Below, piece by piece: positions 17,018 to 24,657 of a DNA stretch of 64,000 nt. The notes beneath the pieces were generated by a model, which saw nothing but the letters and a program-made list of their open reading frames with translations, was not told the DNA's origin and made no database searches. Numbering within the stretch: position 1 is the first letter of the stretch; each line of letters opens with the position of its first letter. The DNA lies in the NCBI GenBank assembly GCA_020635205.1, contig JACKAE010000004.1, positions 186,001-250,000 of the forward strand, given 5' to 3'. This DNA is from Ignavibacteria bacterium. GTDB taxonomy: Bacteria; Bacteroidota; Ignavibacteria; OLB7. Position numbers and translations under genes: made by a program.

Positions 17018-17734
17018 ATGACTTCAAAATTTGAAAGAGAACTGGACAAGCTCCGCTCCAGAATCATAAAGATGGGGAGCGCAGTAGATGAGCAAGTAGA
17101 ACTTGCTTTTCGCTGCTTGAATGATTGGGATGAAGCCTTGGCTCTCCACGTGATGGGACGGGATGAAAAAGTTGACAGGCTCGACATAAAGATCGAGAGA
17201 CAGTGCCTGCGGATTTTTGCACTTCAACAACCTGTTGCGAGCGACTTACGCTTAATTATGGCCGCCCTGAACATCAACAGTGAATTGGAGAGAATGGGAG
17301 ACCTTGCATACAACATTGCAAAGGCAGTCTCCACGCTTAAAAAGTCGAGCGATACAATCAACCGTCTCGACGTGAAGCAACTGACGGATGCTGTACAGAG
17401 TATGGTTCGCCACACAATCGACAGCTTCGTCGACAGCAACTTAAACTTGGCTCTCTCAGTAATGCGCAGCGACAGGCGGGTTGATCAGTACGAAGAGCGA
17501 ATTCGTCGGCAAACCATCCAGTTGATGAAGGAAAATCCTGATTTCGTAGAGGCAGGGGCCACGTTGATTATCCAGTTGCGCAACATGGAACGGATTGCCG
17601 ACCACGCAACAAACGTCGCTGAAGAAGTAATCTTCGTCGCGAAAGCAAAAATCGTCCCGAACCGATTTGATGACGATGCCTACGAAGAATTGGAGAGAGA
17701 GATTGGATTAGGAGATGACGACGATCAGGATTGA
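17018..17734 (+). CDS. phoU: Phosphate signalling/transport regulator PhoU
   Basis: Peripheral protein that links the Pst transporter to the phosphate sensor kinase and keeps the Pho regulon off when phosphate is plentiful. The 238-residue product has the two PhoU helical-bundle repeats: an N-terminal FERELDKLRSRIIKMG, DLRLIMAALNINSELERMGD with the metal-binding E/D pattern, then LIIQLRNMERIADHATN in the second repeat. The ATG at 17018 is used; an upstream in-frame TTG at 17006 is less likely. The 120-base gap after pstB contains short ACTGAT/GCTGATT direct repeats. No PhoR/PhoB pair is in the window. Confidence 0.93.
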   Translation: MTSKFERELDKLRSRIIKMGSAVDEQVELAFRCLNDWDEALALHVMGRDEKVDRLDIKIERQCLRIFALQQPVASDLRLIMAALNINSELERMGDLAYNIAKAVSTLKKSSDTINRLDVKQLTDAVQSMVRHTIDSFVDSNLNLALSVMRSDRRVDQYEERIRRQTIQLMKENPDFVEAGATLIIQLRNMERIADHATNVAEEVIFVAKAKIVPNRFDDDAYEELEREIGLGDDDDQD

Positions 17735-17752
17735 TTGAATCCCCCCATATTT

Positions 17753-17812
17753 GGTGAAGAAAAAAAATGTAGGGACATGATGCATCATGTCCCTACATTT
17801 TTTTTCTTCACC
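17753..17812. repeat. Perfect 60-bp palindrome (bidirectional terminator)
   Basis: Both 30-base arms match without error: GGTGAAG, eight A, TGTAGGGACATGATG, then its exact reverse complement. The A8/T8 tracts flank the GC-containing core, so each strand has a hairpin followed by a T-run: a good terminator for phoU and for the leftward gene that ends inside it. The core TGTAGGGACATGATG is reminiscent of palindromic repeats scattered in other genomes (from memory, unchecked). Confidence 0.75.
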
Positions 17813-18018
17813 ACCGGTAATGACTTCGTTGGTTTCTCTCCGATCTTCTCCTCCCACGCTTCCTCGCATATCTTCCCATCAATGAATTTCACTGGCACGC
17901 CGTTCCAATTGTAGTTCCCCTTTTTATCGAAGAGGAACATGCGACACTCTACACAACTCAATGAGTCGAGGAATTGGTAGACTTCTTCGTTTGTTGGGGG
18001 ATGGTTATAGCATTTCAA
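17785..18018 (-). CDS. Hypothetical small protein, 77 residues
   Basis: Unrecognised. It has two CxxC-like or spaced cysteines (MKCYNHPP, LSCVECRMF) and a further Cys in DGKICEEAW; hydrophilic, with no signal peptide. Its last residues (about VKKKNVGT) are encoded by one arm of the perfect 60-bp palindrome, and the stop codon is near the palindrome centre, suggesting that a repeat insertion rewrote the original C-terminus. First of a run of small leftward unknown genes. Moderately likely to be real on composition alone. Confidence 0.45.
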   Translation of the reverse strand: MKCYNHPPTNEEVYQFLDSLSCVECRMFLFDKKGNYNWNGVPVKFIDGKICEEAWEEKIGEKPTKSLPVVKKKNVGT

Positions 18019-18079
18019 CGGTTCATCTCCCCAATGTCTGATCCTTCAACTACTCAGAAGAGTGCTATTTTCCAACGTT

Positions 18080-18604
18080 TTACGGACACTCCGCATAACG
18101 CTCTGGCCTCAGTTCAAGAACTTCTGTGACATAAAACCCATACCTGTCTTCAAAATAGTAGAACGATACCCCTCTGCACCGCATAAACATCGTACCATGA
18201 TACCCTCCATCTTCTTTTTTCCATGCTACTCCTTCATACGAATGTGAGGCAAAGTATCGATTGACTGCCTCCTGAATCACTGTATCACCTTCGAAAGGGT
18301 CGTTCATGATTCGCCAAGAACCCACATTTCGCAGAAAGTCTGCACTCTGATAATAGCGAAGGTCGATGCTGTCAATTTTCTGCGAGCCATGAACCGAGTC
18401 GCACGGGTAGAAGCTATCCGGATGATATGTAGCACCAAATCGCAAGAGACCGTGATACTCACGAGGCTCCTGCTCAGCAAGCCAAGCATCGAATGTCTTA
18501 GCACTCCAGACATATTCCCCTTCCCTCTGACACGAGATCATTATCACTACAAATATGAAAACCGTCTGAATATATCTATGCTGCATGAATTGCTTTCTAT
18601 CCAT
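18080..18604 (-). CDS. Predicted lipoprotein, unknown function
   Basis: Unrecognised 174-residue protein. Basic start, hydrophobic TVFIFVVIMIS and a Cys at the end of VIMISC suggest a lipoprotein. The mature part has HGLLRFGATYHPDSFYPCD, EAVNRYFASHSYEGVAWKK and CRGVSFYYFEDRYGFYV, a tyrosine-rich globular domain. A second ATG six codons in would give a more standard signal. It lies in a stretch more AT-rich than the flanking core genes, with two other unknown genes. Confidence 0.6.
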   Translation of the reverse strand: MDRKQFMQHRYIQTVFIFVVIMISCQREGEYVWSAKTFDAWLAEQEPREYHGLLRFGATYHPDSFYPCDSVHGSQKIDSIDLRYYQSADFLRNVGSWRIMNDPFEGDTVIQEAVNRYFASHSYEGVAWKKEDGGYHGTMFMRCRGVSFYYFEDRYGFYVTEVLELRPERYAECP

Positions 18605-18618
18605 CGATATTCATTATT

Positions 18619-18852
18619 TTATTCTTCGAAGACCATGCACAATGATTTCGAAATAAGATCACCAAGATTATCTGGATAAAAAATCTTTAGCCTTTCGGGA
18701 TCGGTAATTTTAAAAGGAGTTTTACCATTTATTGGGAAGAGCTTTTTCCCTTTTCGTGCCAATTTTCTGTCACCAGTATTAATCCATACCTCTCCAGTTT
18801 TAGGATCCCATATTGTTTCATCTGTAACGAACAGATAACCTCCTTTTCCCAT
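18619..18852 (-). CDS. Hypothetical small protein, 77 residues
   Basis: Unrecognised basic protein with no signal peptide. The sequence GGYLFVTDETIWDPKTGEVW followed by RKLARKGKKLF is plausible for a folded domain, ending SLCMVFEE. It lies 14 bases upstream of the lipoprotein gene on the same strand, so they may be co-transcribed. Base composition here is among the most AT-rich in the window, compatible with recent acquisition. I cannot suggest a function. Confidence 0.5.
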   Translation of the reverse strand: MGKGGYLFVTDETIWDPKTGEVWINTGDRKLARKGKKLFPINGKTPFKITDPERLKIFYPDNLGDLISKSLCMVFEE

Positions 18853-18939
18853 AGTTTTACTCTTTCTGAATTGTGGTGAAATGAAAGATTCAAAACAGGT
18901 GTTGGGTGCTACCGATAAGAACCCACTCTGTTTTGTTTA

Positions 18940-19545
18940 CTACGGCACAATAATCCAATCCATTTCCATCATCGCCTGATCCCCCGTTCCAGAGGCAATT
19001 GTCTTTAGTCCCATCGAGAGTGTCCCAAAACTTTTTAGGGTCACCGTGAGGACATACGAACCGGGCACGTAGTTTACACCGGGATCAAATCGAAGAACTG
19101 GAACTGTCGCTTGGCTATCGCCACGAGTCCCGGCATTGTCGAGGAAACTTAGCTGCAACGATTCAATCCCGACGGCGAGATTTAGCGGAATACGCATCTG
19201 CCAAGCTGTGCCACCACGGAGGAAGATCATCTTGCGGAGTGGAATTGCTAAATCGGTAGCGGCATTTGTCACCTGATGTTGTTGCGACCACATGGTAGCA
19301 TCACCAACTTTCTGTTGGTTGTCGCTCTCCCACGCCTTGCAATCGCCACCAGCTTCTACAGTAACAGGTGTTGCGACCCACGTTCCTCCCGGATTCAAGA
19401 AGTCTACACTGTACTCGAATTGGCCAATTGTCCCGCCGAAGTCAGCGTAGGCAATAATGTCGAATGGATTTTTTGGAGCGGCATCTTGAAGGTCATACCA
19501 AGAGAGGACGGAATTGGAGCTGGAACTGCAACCACAGTTTTTCAT
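18940..19545 (-). CDS. Hypothetical protein with Cys/Ser-rich N-terminus
   Basis: Unrecognised, 201 residues. It starts MKNCGCSSSSNSVLSWYDL, with no ordinary signal peptide; the mature-looking part is beta-rich (IIAYADFGGTIGQFEYSV, LRKMIFLRGGTAWQMRI, YVLTVTLKSFGTLSMGL) and could be a jelly-roll or fibre-like domain. The start at 19545 follows a good GAGGTG ribosome site, whereas the longer frame to 19599 has none. A promoter-like TTG-N19-TAGTGTTG lies 49 bases upstream. Single-gene unit between the unknown small genes and the polysaccharide locus. Confidence 0.65.
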   Translation of the reverse strand: MKNCGCSSSSNSVLSWYDLQDAAPKNPFDIIAYADFGGTIGQFEYSVDFLNPGGTWVATPVTVEAGGDCKAWESDNQQKVGDATMWSQQHQVTNAATDLAIPLRKMIFLRGGTAWQMRIPLNLAVGIESLQLSFLDNAGTRGDSQATVPVLRFDPGVNYVPGSYVLTVTLKSFGTLSMGLKTIASGTGDQAMMEMDWIIVP

Positions 19546-19593
19546 AATACACCTCAATAAGGAGTTGAGTGAGAATAAGGTTAATTGTAAGGT

Positions 19594-19623
19594 CAACACT
19601 AAAAAAAATCAAATGCAATGCAA
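19594..19623 (-). promoter_or_regulatory. Candidate promoter (TTG-N19-TAGTGTTG)
   Basis: On the minus strand CACTTG is followed after 19 bases by TAGTGTTG, one mismatch from TAnnTTTG, 49 bases before the ATG at 19545. The same TCACTTGCATTG block occurs in the candidate promoter of wecC. Confidence 0.4.
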
Positions 19624-19761
19624 GTGATTTTCTCGGGTACTTACTACTTTGTGGGCATGTTTTTTGTAATAGGGATGACTCCAAGGAGATTGGAATTCTA
19701 TCTACACACCGTTTCTTGACCTCAGTATAAAAACCGAAGTCTCCAATATCGAATCAATTTA

Positions 19762-20529
19762 CTATCCCCCAACCTCCCCCCTCTTATACCGCGACTTAAT
19801 CGTCCCGAACAACCGGGCGAAGCGGAGCTTCCAAACGAGGCGAACGGCTTCCCAGACGATGGAGCGGGACATCTTCGATACCCCGCTTCTTCGGTCGATA
19901 AAGATGATTGGTATCTCTTTGATCTTCTTCCCTAAGTTCCAGACTAAGAAGTTCATCTCAATCTGGAAGGAGTAGCCGTTGGATCGGATTTTCGAGAGGT
20001 CAATTTTCCTCAGCACTTCTGTTCGAAAGCATTTGAAGCCACCTGTTCCATCCCGAAGCGGGAGTCCTGAAACGATACGGGAGTATACGTTTGCAAAGTA
20101 GCTGAGCAACAATCGACTCATCGGCCAGTTCACGACGTTCACTCCCTTGATATATCGAGAACCGATCACCAAGTCGTGCTCCTCTATCTCCTTGAGAAAT
20201 GTCGGAATCATTTTTGGGTCGTGCGAGAAGTCGGCATCCATCTCCATGGCTACCACATACTCCTTCTCGATAGCATACTCGAAACCTCGGCAGTAGGCTG
20301 TTCCCAAGCCCATCTTCTTCGGGCGTTGCAGCAGGTGGACGCGCCCATTCTCCTTCTGAACGTTCGCGATGTATTCGCCAGTCCCGTCTGGTGATCCATC
20401 GTCAACAAATAGAATTTCTACGCGAGGATCAACCGAAAGGACTTCGTTGATAAGCGTCGGTACGTTGTCGATTTCGTTGTACGTTGGGATGATTACCAAC
20501 GCTCGATCTACTGTAAATGTCTCCGCCAC
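19762..20529 (-). CDS. Polyprenol-phosphate mannosyltransferase-like glycosyltransferase (GT2, DPM1 type)
   Basis: Transfers a sugar, typically mannose from GDP-mannose, to a polyprenyl phosphate at the inner face of the membrane. The 255-residue protein has the GT2 nucleotide-binding pattern: IPTYNEIDNV at 14-23, FVDDGSPDG at 41-49, MDADFSHDP (the metal-binding DAD) at 97-105, and GSRYIKGVNVVNWPMSR near 145, characteristic of the DPM1-like branch. There is no C-terminal membrane domain. It is the last gene of the leftward polysaccharide locus, 101 bases after the sugar transferase, and may supply an activated lipid sugar. The sugar identity is inferred. Confidence 0.85.
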   Translation of the reverse strand: MAETFTVDRALVIIPTYNEIDNVPTLINEVLSVDPRVEILFVDDGSPDGTGEYIANVQKENGRVHLLQRPKKMGLGTAYCRGFEYAIEKEYVVAMEMDADFSHDPKMIPTFLKEIEEHDLVIGSRYIKGVNVVNWPMSRLLLSYFANVYSRIVSGLPLRDGTGGFKCFRTEVLRKIDLSKIRSNGYSFQIEMNFLVWNLGKKIKEIPIIFIDRRSGVSKMSRSIVWEAVRLVWKLRFARLFGTIKSRYKRGEVGG

Positions 20530-20630
20530 AAATTCCTACCTGATGTTCGTATTTGTTGTCGTACTATCAACTTACTCCCCACACTAATTCTGCCCCACTC
20601 ATCACACTCTTTCCAACAGACTTTCCCCCT

Positions 20631-22124
20631 CTACGCCTGCCCTTTACGCTGAATCACCCGAAGTATCGTCCGAAAAATAATCTCGATGTCGAGCCGCAAC
20701 GACATGTTCTCAATATAGAAGAAGTCGTGACGAATTCGTTCCCGCACAAACTCAACATTTTCTACAATTTCTCCAGCCTGCACCTGATTCCACCCAGTTA
20801 ACCCCGGCTTTACACGCAAACGTCGTGGGTAGGCAGGGAGGAGCTTCGTGTACTTCTCCACGTAGAATGGCCGCTCCGGTCTTGGCCCCACGATACTCAT
20901 ATCCCCCTTCAACACGTTCCAGAACTGCGGCACTTCGTCGATGTGAAGTTTACGGAGAATCTTTCCAATCGACGTGACGCGAGGATCATTCTGGGTTGTC
21001 CAACTGATCCCCCCCTTCTCCGCATCTACTCGCATCGAACGGAATTTATACATCATAAATGTCTTACTCGCCAGCCCCACTCGTTCTTGTGAGTAGAGAA
21101 TTGGCCCCCAGTCTGTCAGTTTGATAACAATAGCGGTAAGAATCCAGAACGGAAGCCCGATGAGGAGAACCGACGAAGAGAAACCAATGTCGAGCAACCG
21201 CTTCAGGTGCTGTTCCCATGCCGGCATAATCTCTGGGTCGACCTCAATCAACGGAATCCCGTAGAGGTGGTGAGCCTTTGCACGACCACTAACAATGTCG
21301 TAGAGATCGGGAATAATCTTGATCGTTGTAAATGATACTGAGGTCTCGGTCATCAACTGCAAAACGAGATCGCGCTCATGTTCCATTCCGAAGACTGAAA
21401 CCTCAACGTTCTGTTTTTGGATAATTGTGTCCAAGTCTTCAAGAGAACCGATTGCAAGTCGCTGAAATTCCTCTGAGGCTTCCTTCCCCGTTGTCACTGT
21501 CCCAATCACATCATATCCAAGTTCGGGCATTGTCTTGAACAGATTCAGCAGATGTCTACTCCGTTGCGAGTCACCAATGATAATCGTCTTGCGCAGCCCA
21601 ACTTTCATCCGGCGAAGTTTCTTGACAAGTTCCCGCACCACAACTCTCCCGACGCCGACTGAACCGGCTACGAGGAGGAAGTAGAGGAGGAGCGTGATAA
21701 ATCGATAGCTCCGCTGTCCGCTCGGTATCGACTCTGTCCCAAAGTAAACTGCTGCCACAAGGAAGATAAAGCCGAAGAGGATCACCTTCAGAACAGAATA
21801 GTATTCGTCGAAGAGTGCGCGATTGTGAACGTTGATGTAGACCCCGGCAAACCAAAAGAGGAACATCCAGCAGAAGACTGCAAGAATTGCCGTAGTTAAC
21901 GCAACCACGAGAGGATACCCTTCAATATCAGAGAAGAGGCCGGAGTGAATGCGGACAATGTAGAAGAGAATCCCCGAAACGAAGAGGGCAAGGATGTCAG
22001 TGAGAACAACCAAACCTTGAATTCCCTTCGGAGATTTAATAAAGTCGAGAAAAGAGACCGCCAAGGACTTCCGCCCTACTCTCTCTCTCTCCTCTACAGT
22101 GATATTTGGTGCAGCACCATGCAT
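20631..22124 (-). CDS. Polyprenyl-phosphate glycosyl-1-phosphate transferase (WbaP/WcaJ type)
   Basis: Initiates polysaccharide assembly by moving a sugar-1-phosphate from a nucleotide sugar to undecaprenyl phosphate. The N-terminal part has several membrane helices (VLTDILALFVSGILFYIV onward) and a central Rossmann-like region (TIIIGDSQRSRHLLNLF). The C-terminal catalytic bacterial sugar-transferase domain shows KRLLDIGFSSSVLLI, MYKFRSMRVDAEK, HIDEVPQFWNVLKGDMSIVG with PRPERP, and VKPGLTGWNQV. The ATG at 22124 gives 497 residues and starts 13 bases after the upstream stop; the open frame to 22232 would overlap that gene. Confidence 0.9.
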   Translation of the reverse strand: MHGAAPNITVEERERVGRKSLAVSFLDFIKSPKGIQGLVVLTDILALFVSGILFYIVRIHSGLFSDIEGYPLVVALTTAILAVFCWMFLFWFAGVYINVHNRALFDEYYSVLKVILFGFIFLVAAVYFGTESIPSGQRSYRFITLLLYFLLVAGSVGVGRVVVRELVKKLRRMKVGLRKTIIIGDSQRSRHLLNLFKTMPELGYDVIGTVTTGKEASEEFQRLAIGSLEDLDTIIQKQNVEVSVFGMEHERDLVLQLMTETSVSFTTIKIIPDLYDIVSGRAKAHHLYGIPLIEVDPEIMPAWEQHLKRLLDIGFSSSVLLIGLPFWILTAIVIKLTDWGPILYSQERVGLASKTFMMYKFRSMRVDAEKGGISWTTQNDPRVTSIGKILRKLHIDEVPQFWNVLKGDMSIVGPRPERPFYVEKYTKLLPAYPRRLRVKPGLTGWNQVQAGEIVENVEFVRERIRHDFFYIENMSLRLDIEIIFRTILRVIQRKGQA

Positions 22125-22137
22125 TCGCAGTCGAAAA

Positions 22138-23313
22138 TCAATCGAGCTGATGTTTGATGCGGGGACTATTCCACATCGCCAGCCCCTTACCGGAAAAGAT
22201 AGCTCGGAACGAGCCAATCGCCAGATTGGCAATCATCAACGTAAAATACAGCGGATAGCCGATAATCGGCAATTTTAAACGTAGAACCTCGAGAAGAAGC
22301 CCCACCAAGGAGAGTCCTCCCCAGAGGAGACCGAGCACTCCAACAACCCAGTAGATACCTCCATCGGCAAACAGAGCGAGGGAAGAAATGAGAAGCAAGG
22401 AGGCTGGAACCGCAGCGAGATTTCTGAGAACTTTGTGCGACCAAATCTGAAAACCAGTTTTGCTTCGCCACGGCCAACGGGTTCCTTCATACCGCAAGAA
22501 GGTTGCCATCGATTGCTGCCCCATTCTCAGTCGCCGTTTACACTCGGACCAAAGGTTGCGGTCGTTTATCTCTTCAATCACCGCGGTCGGCTCGTACCAG
22601 ACACGCTTCCCATTCAGCGGAATGGTGATTGCAAGGTTCAAATCATCCGACATCCCAAAATCAGTCAGCGGTGAGTAGTATCCATTTCTGACTGCGAAGC
22701 ACTGTCCGGTAGGACTGACAGTTGAATGCCAGAGAGATTCACTCCTGCGAAGGCCATTTTCCATATCGAGATAGGTTGTCTCGCCGACATTTCCCGTGTT
22801 TCTGTCTTTGTCTCGATAGACTACGCGAACAACTACCCCCCCCACCTCGTCATCGGCGAAGCAAGAGACTATCGTCTTCACCACATCTTGCTTTAGCTCA
22901 ATATCGGCATCGCAGAAGATGATGATATCGCTCTCTGTTTCGCTTGCCAACGTGTAGACAATTTCAGTTTTGCCAACGCGATTGAATCGTTGCAAGGAAA
23001 TCGTAGGATCCTTTTGCTGGAAGTCTCGAACGATTTCATCTGTTCGATCGGCTGAAGCATCCGAGCCTATACTGAAGCTGAGCTTCTCTCGTGGATACTC
23101 AAGATCCAAATAACTCTGAAGTCGCCTTCCTATCACCTCCTCTTCGTTATAGGCGGCCATCACGAAGCAGACCTCGGGGGTGTAGTTTTCTGATCTACGA
23201 ACAGGGCGTGGGCGCAACTTCGCCAACAAGCCTATCAACGCTGGGTAGAGGATGAAGACGTAGAGAAGCCACCCGAGCGATACCCAGAACAGTATTTCAA
23301 ACAGAAGCGTCAT
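22138..23313 (-). CDS. Membrane-associated family 2 glycosyltransferase
   Basis: Adds a sugar to the growing repeat unit; donor unknown. An N-terminal helix (about 5-30) is followed by the GT-A domain: MAAYNEEEVIGRRL at 52-65, GSDASADRTD at 83-92, FCDADIE at 133-139, and the acceptor/processivity region ending RRLRMGQQS. The C-terminal 100 residues hold three or four more helices, an arrangement like hyaluronan- or cellulose-synthase relatives. It overlaps the preceding GT4 gene by 4 bases. A run of eight G on the coding strand (22836-22843) encodes VGGV near residue 156. Confidence 0.87.
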   Translation of the reverse strand: MTLLFEILFWVSLGWLLYVFILYPALIGLLAKLRPRPVRRSENYTPEVCFVMAAYNEEEVIGRRLQSYLDLEYPREKLSFSIGSDASADRTDEIVRDFQQKDPTISLQRFNRVGKTEIVYTLASETESDIIIFCDADIELKQDVVKTIVSCFADDEVGGVVVRVVYRDKDRNTGNVGETTYLDMENGLRRSESLWHSTVSPTGQCFAVRNGYYSPLTDFGMSDDLNLAITIPLNGKRVWYEPTAVIEEINDRNLWSECKRRLRMGQQSMATFLRYEGTRWPWRSKTGFQIWSHKVLRNLAAVPASLLLISSLALFADGGIYWVVGVLGLLWGGLSLVGLLLEVLRLKLPIIGYPLYFTLMIANLAIGSFRAIFSGKGLAMWNSPRIKHQLD

Positions 23314-24530
23314 GCTGTCAATTCCGATGCGACTCTTCGTCTATGAATTGCCATTTCCAGAAGTTCTTCGAACTGCCTACCGATCTCCTCCACCGAATAC
23401 GTTTGCTCTACGAAGGCACGTCCCTTCTCAGCAAAGGTCTTCCGTTCACTCTTTTCCTTTAGCAAGCGAACAACGTGGCCTGCAATCTCTTCGGCACTAT
23501 CCCCTTTAAGGTAATGTTCCCCCGGCTCTGCCAAGTTCCCCTCTGCTCCTATCGAGCTACTAACGATAGGCAGCCCTGAAGCCATCATCTCCACCATCTT
23601 CACACGCATTCCACCACCAACTCGCAGAGGTATCACACCAACAGCAACGGAGCGGTAGTATGGAAGAATCTCATCAACATATCCCTCAACCTTAAATGAG
23701 TTTGATGGGGGAGGAAGTTCGCTTAGTGGAGGTGCTTCGCCAACGAGATAGCAGACGGCAGTTGGAACCTCCCGAAGAATCAGCGGAAGAATATCGTTTG
23801 CAAACCAGATTGCCGCGTCACGATTTGGCGCCCACTTCATTCCACCGAGCAAGATCATCGACTCTTCTTCCCGCTCATCATCCCCAACAAAACTGAAGCG
23901 CTCGAGGTCAACAGAAGCTGGGATTGTCTCAACCGGAAGCTCCGGCAAAAGTGCTTTAATCGTGTTAGCATCCCGTTCGGTAATAGCCGCGCAGACATCG
24001 GCACTTCTCATCGCCTCCACTTCAAACTCTTTCCACTTCCTGCACTGCGACTCGAGCCAGAGACGCATTAGTGGGTTGGTGCTGCGGTCGGTATGTCTCC
24101 GCCAGATTTCATGCTCTACGTTGTGGCTCCGAAAGAGATAGGGAAGATTGAACTTCTCTTTCATGTACGTTCCATACGCTGCAACGTGCGATTGATCGAC
24201 GTACATCGCATCGAACTGTTCCTCCCTTCCGAGCCGATCCAGCAACGTATAGAGTCCGGGAATCTCCTTCCGAAGCTGAGTGTAGGGGCGTTCGTGGAAG
24301 ATCGTCCGAGCTGCTCCAACAATCCTGTTCCCCGGATTAAAGGGATAGACGTTGAGCTTTACCTTTGAATCGAGTGCCCCAATATCAAACGGTCCACTCC
24401 CCTCTTCCGGCGCAACAATGTGAAGCTCGTGTCCTCGAGCTGCCAATCCTGAGAGAGCATGGTACATGCAGATGCGTGCTCCATCAGTTAGCGGCCACGG
24501 AATACGAGATGTGATGCCGAGTATTTTCAT
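23310..24530 (-). CDS. Family 4 glycosyltransferase
   Basis: GT-B type retaining glycosyltransferase, cytoplasmic, with no signal. The N-terminal domain begins MKILGITSRIPWPLTDGARI, the loop binding the acceptor; the C-terminal domain has LLGGMKWAPNRDAAIWF, VEGYVDEILPYYRSVAVGVIPLR with GGGMRVKMVEMMASGLPIV, the donor phosphate-binding and EX7E-like region. The 406-residue length is normal. It shares a 4-base overlap with the following GT2 gene. Substrate unknown; the context suggests a repeat-unit sugar. Confidence 0.88.
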   Translation of the reverse strand: MKILGITSRIPWPLTDGARICMYHALSGLAARGHELHIVAPEEGSGPFDIGALDSKVKLNVYPFNPGNRIVGAARTIFHERPYTQLRKEIPGLYTLLDRLGREEQFDAMYVDQSHVAAYGTYMKEKFNLPYLFRSHNVEHEIWRRHTDRSTNPLMRLWLESQCRKWKEFEVEAMRSADVCAAITERDANTIKALLPELPVETIPASVDLERFSFVGDDEREEESMILLGGMKWAPNRDAAIWFANDILPLILREVPTAVCYLVGEAPPLSELPPPSNSFKVEGYVDEILPYYRSVAVGVIPLRVGGGMRVKMVEMMASGLPIVSSSIGAEGNLAEPGEHYLKGDSAEEIAGHVVRLLKEKSERKTFAEKGRAFVEQTYSVEEIGRQFEELLEMAIHRRRVASELTA

Positions 24531-24657
24531 GCAATTGCGTACAATTCTCCCCGGCTTTCCCGGTTGACCTTCAAAAAGAGAGGGTGAAGTTAAGAGAATC
24601 CTTCATTTAGAGGGGTAACGAAAGACATTTGAACGATATCGGCTTTAGGGAGTAGCC

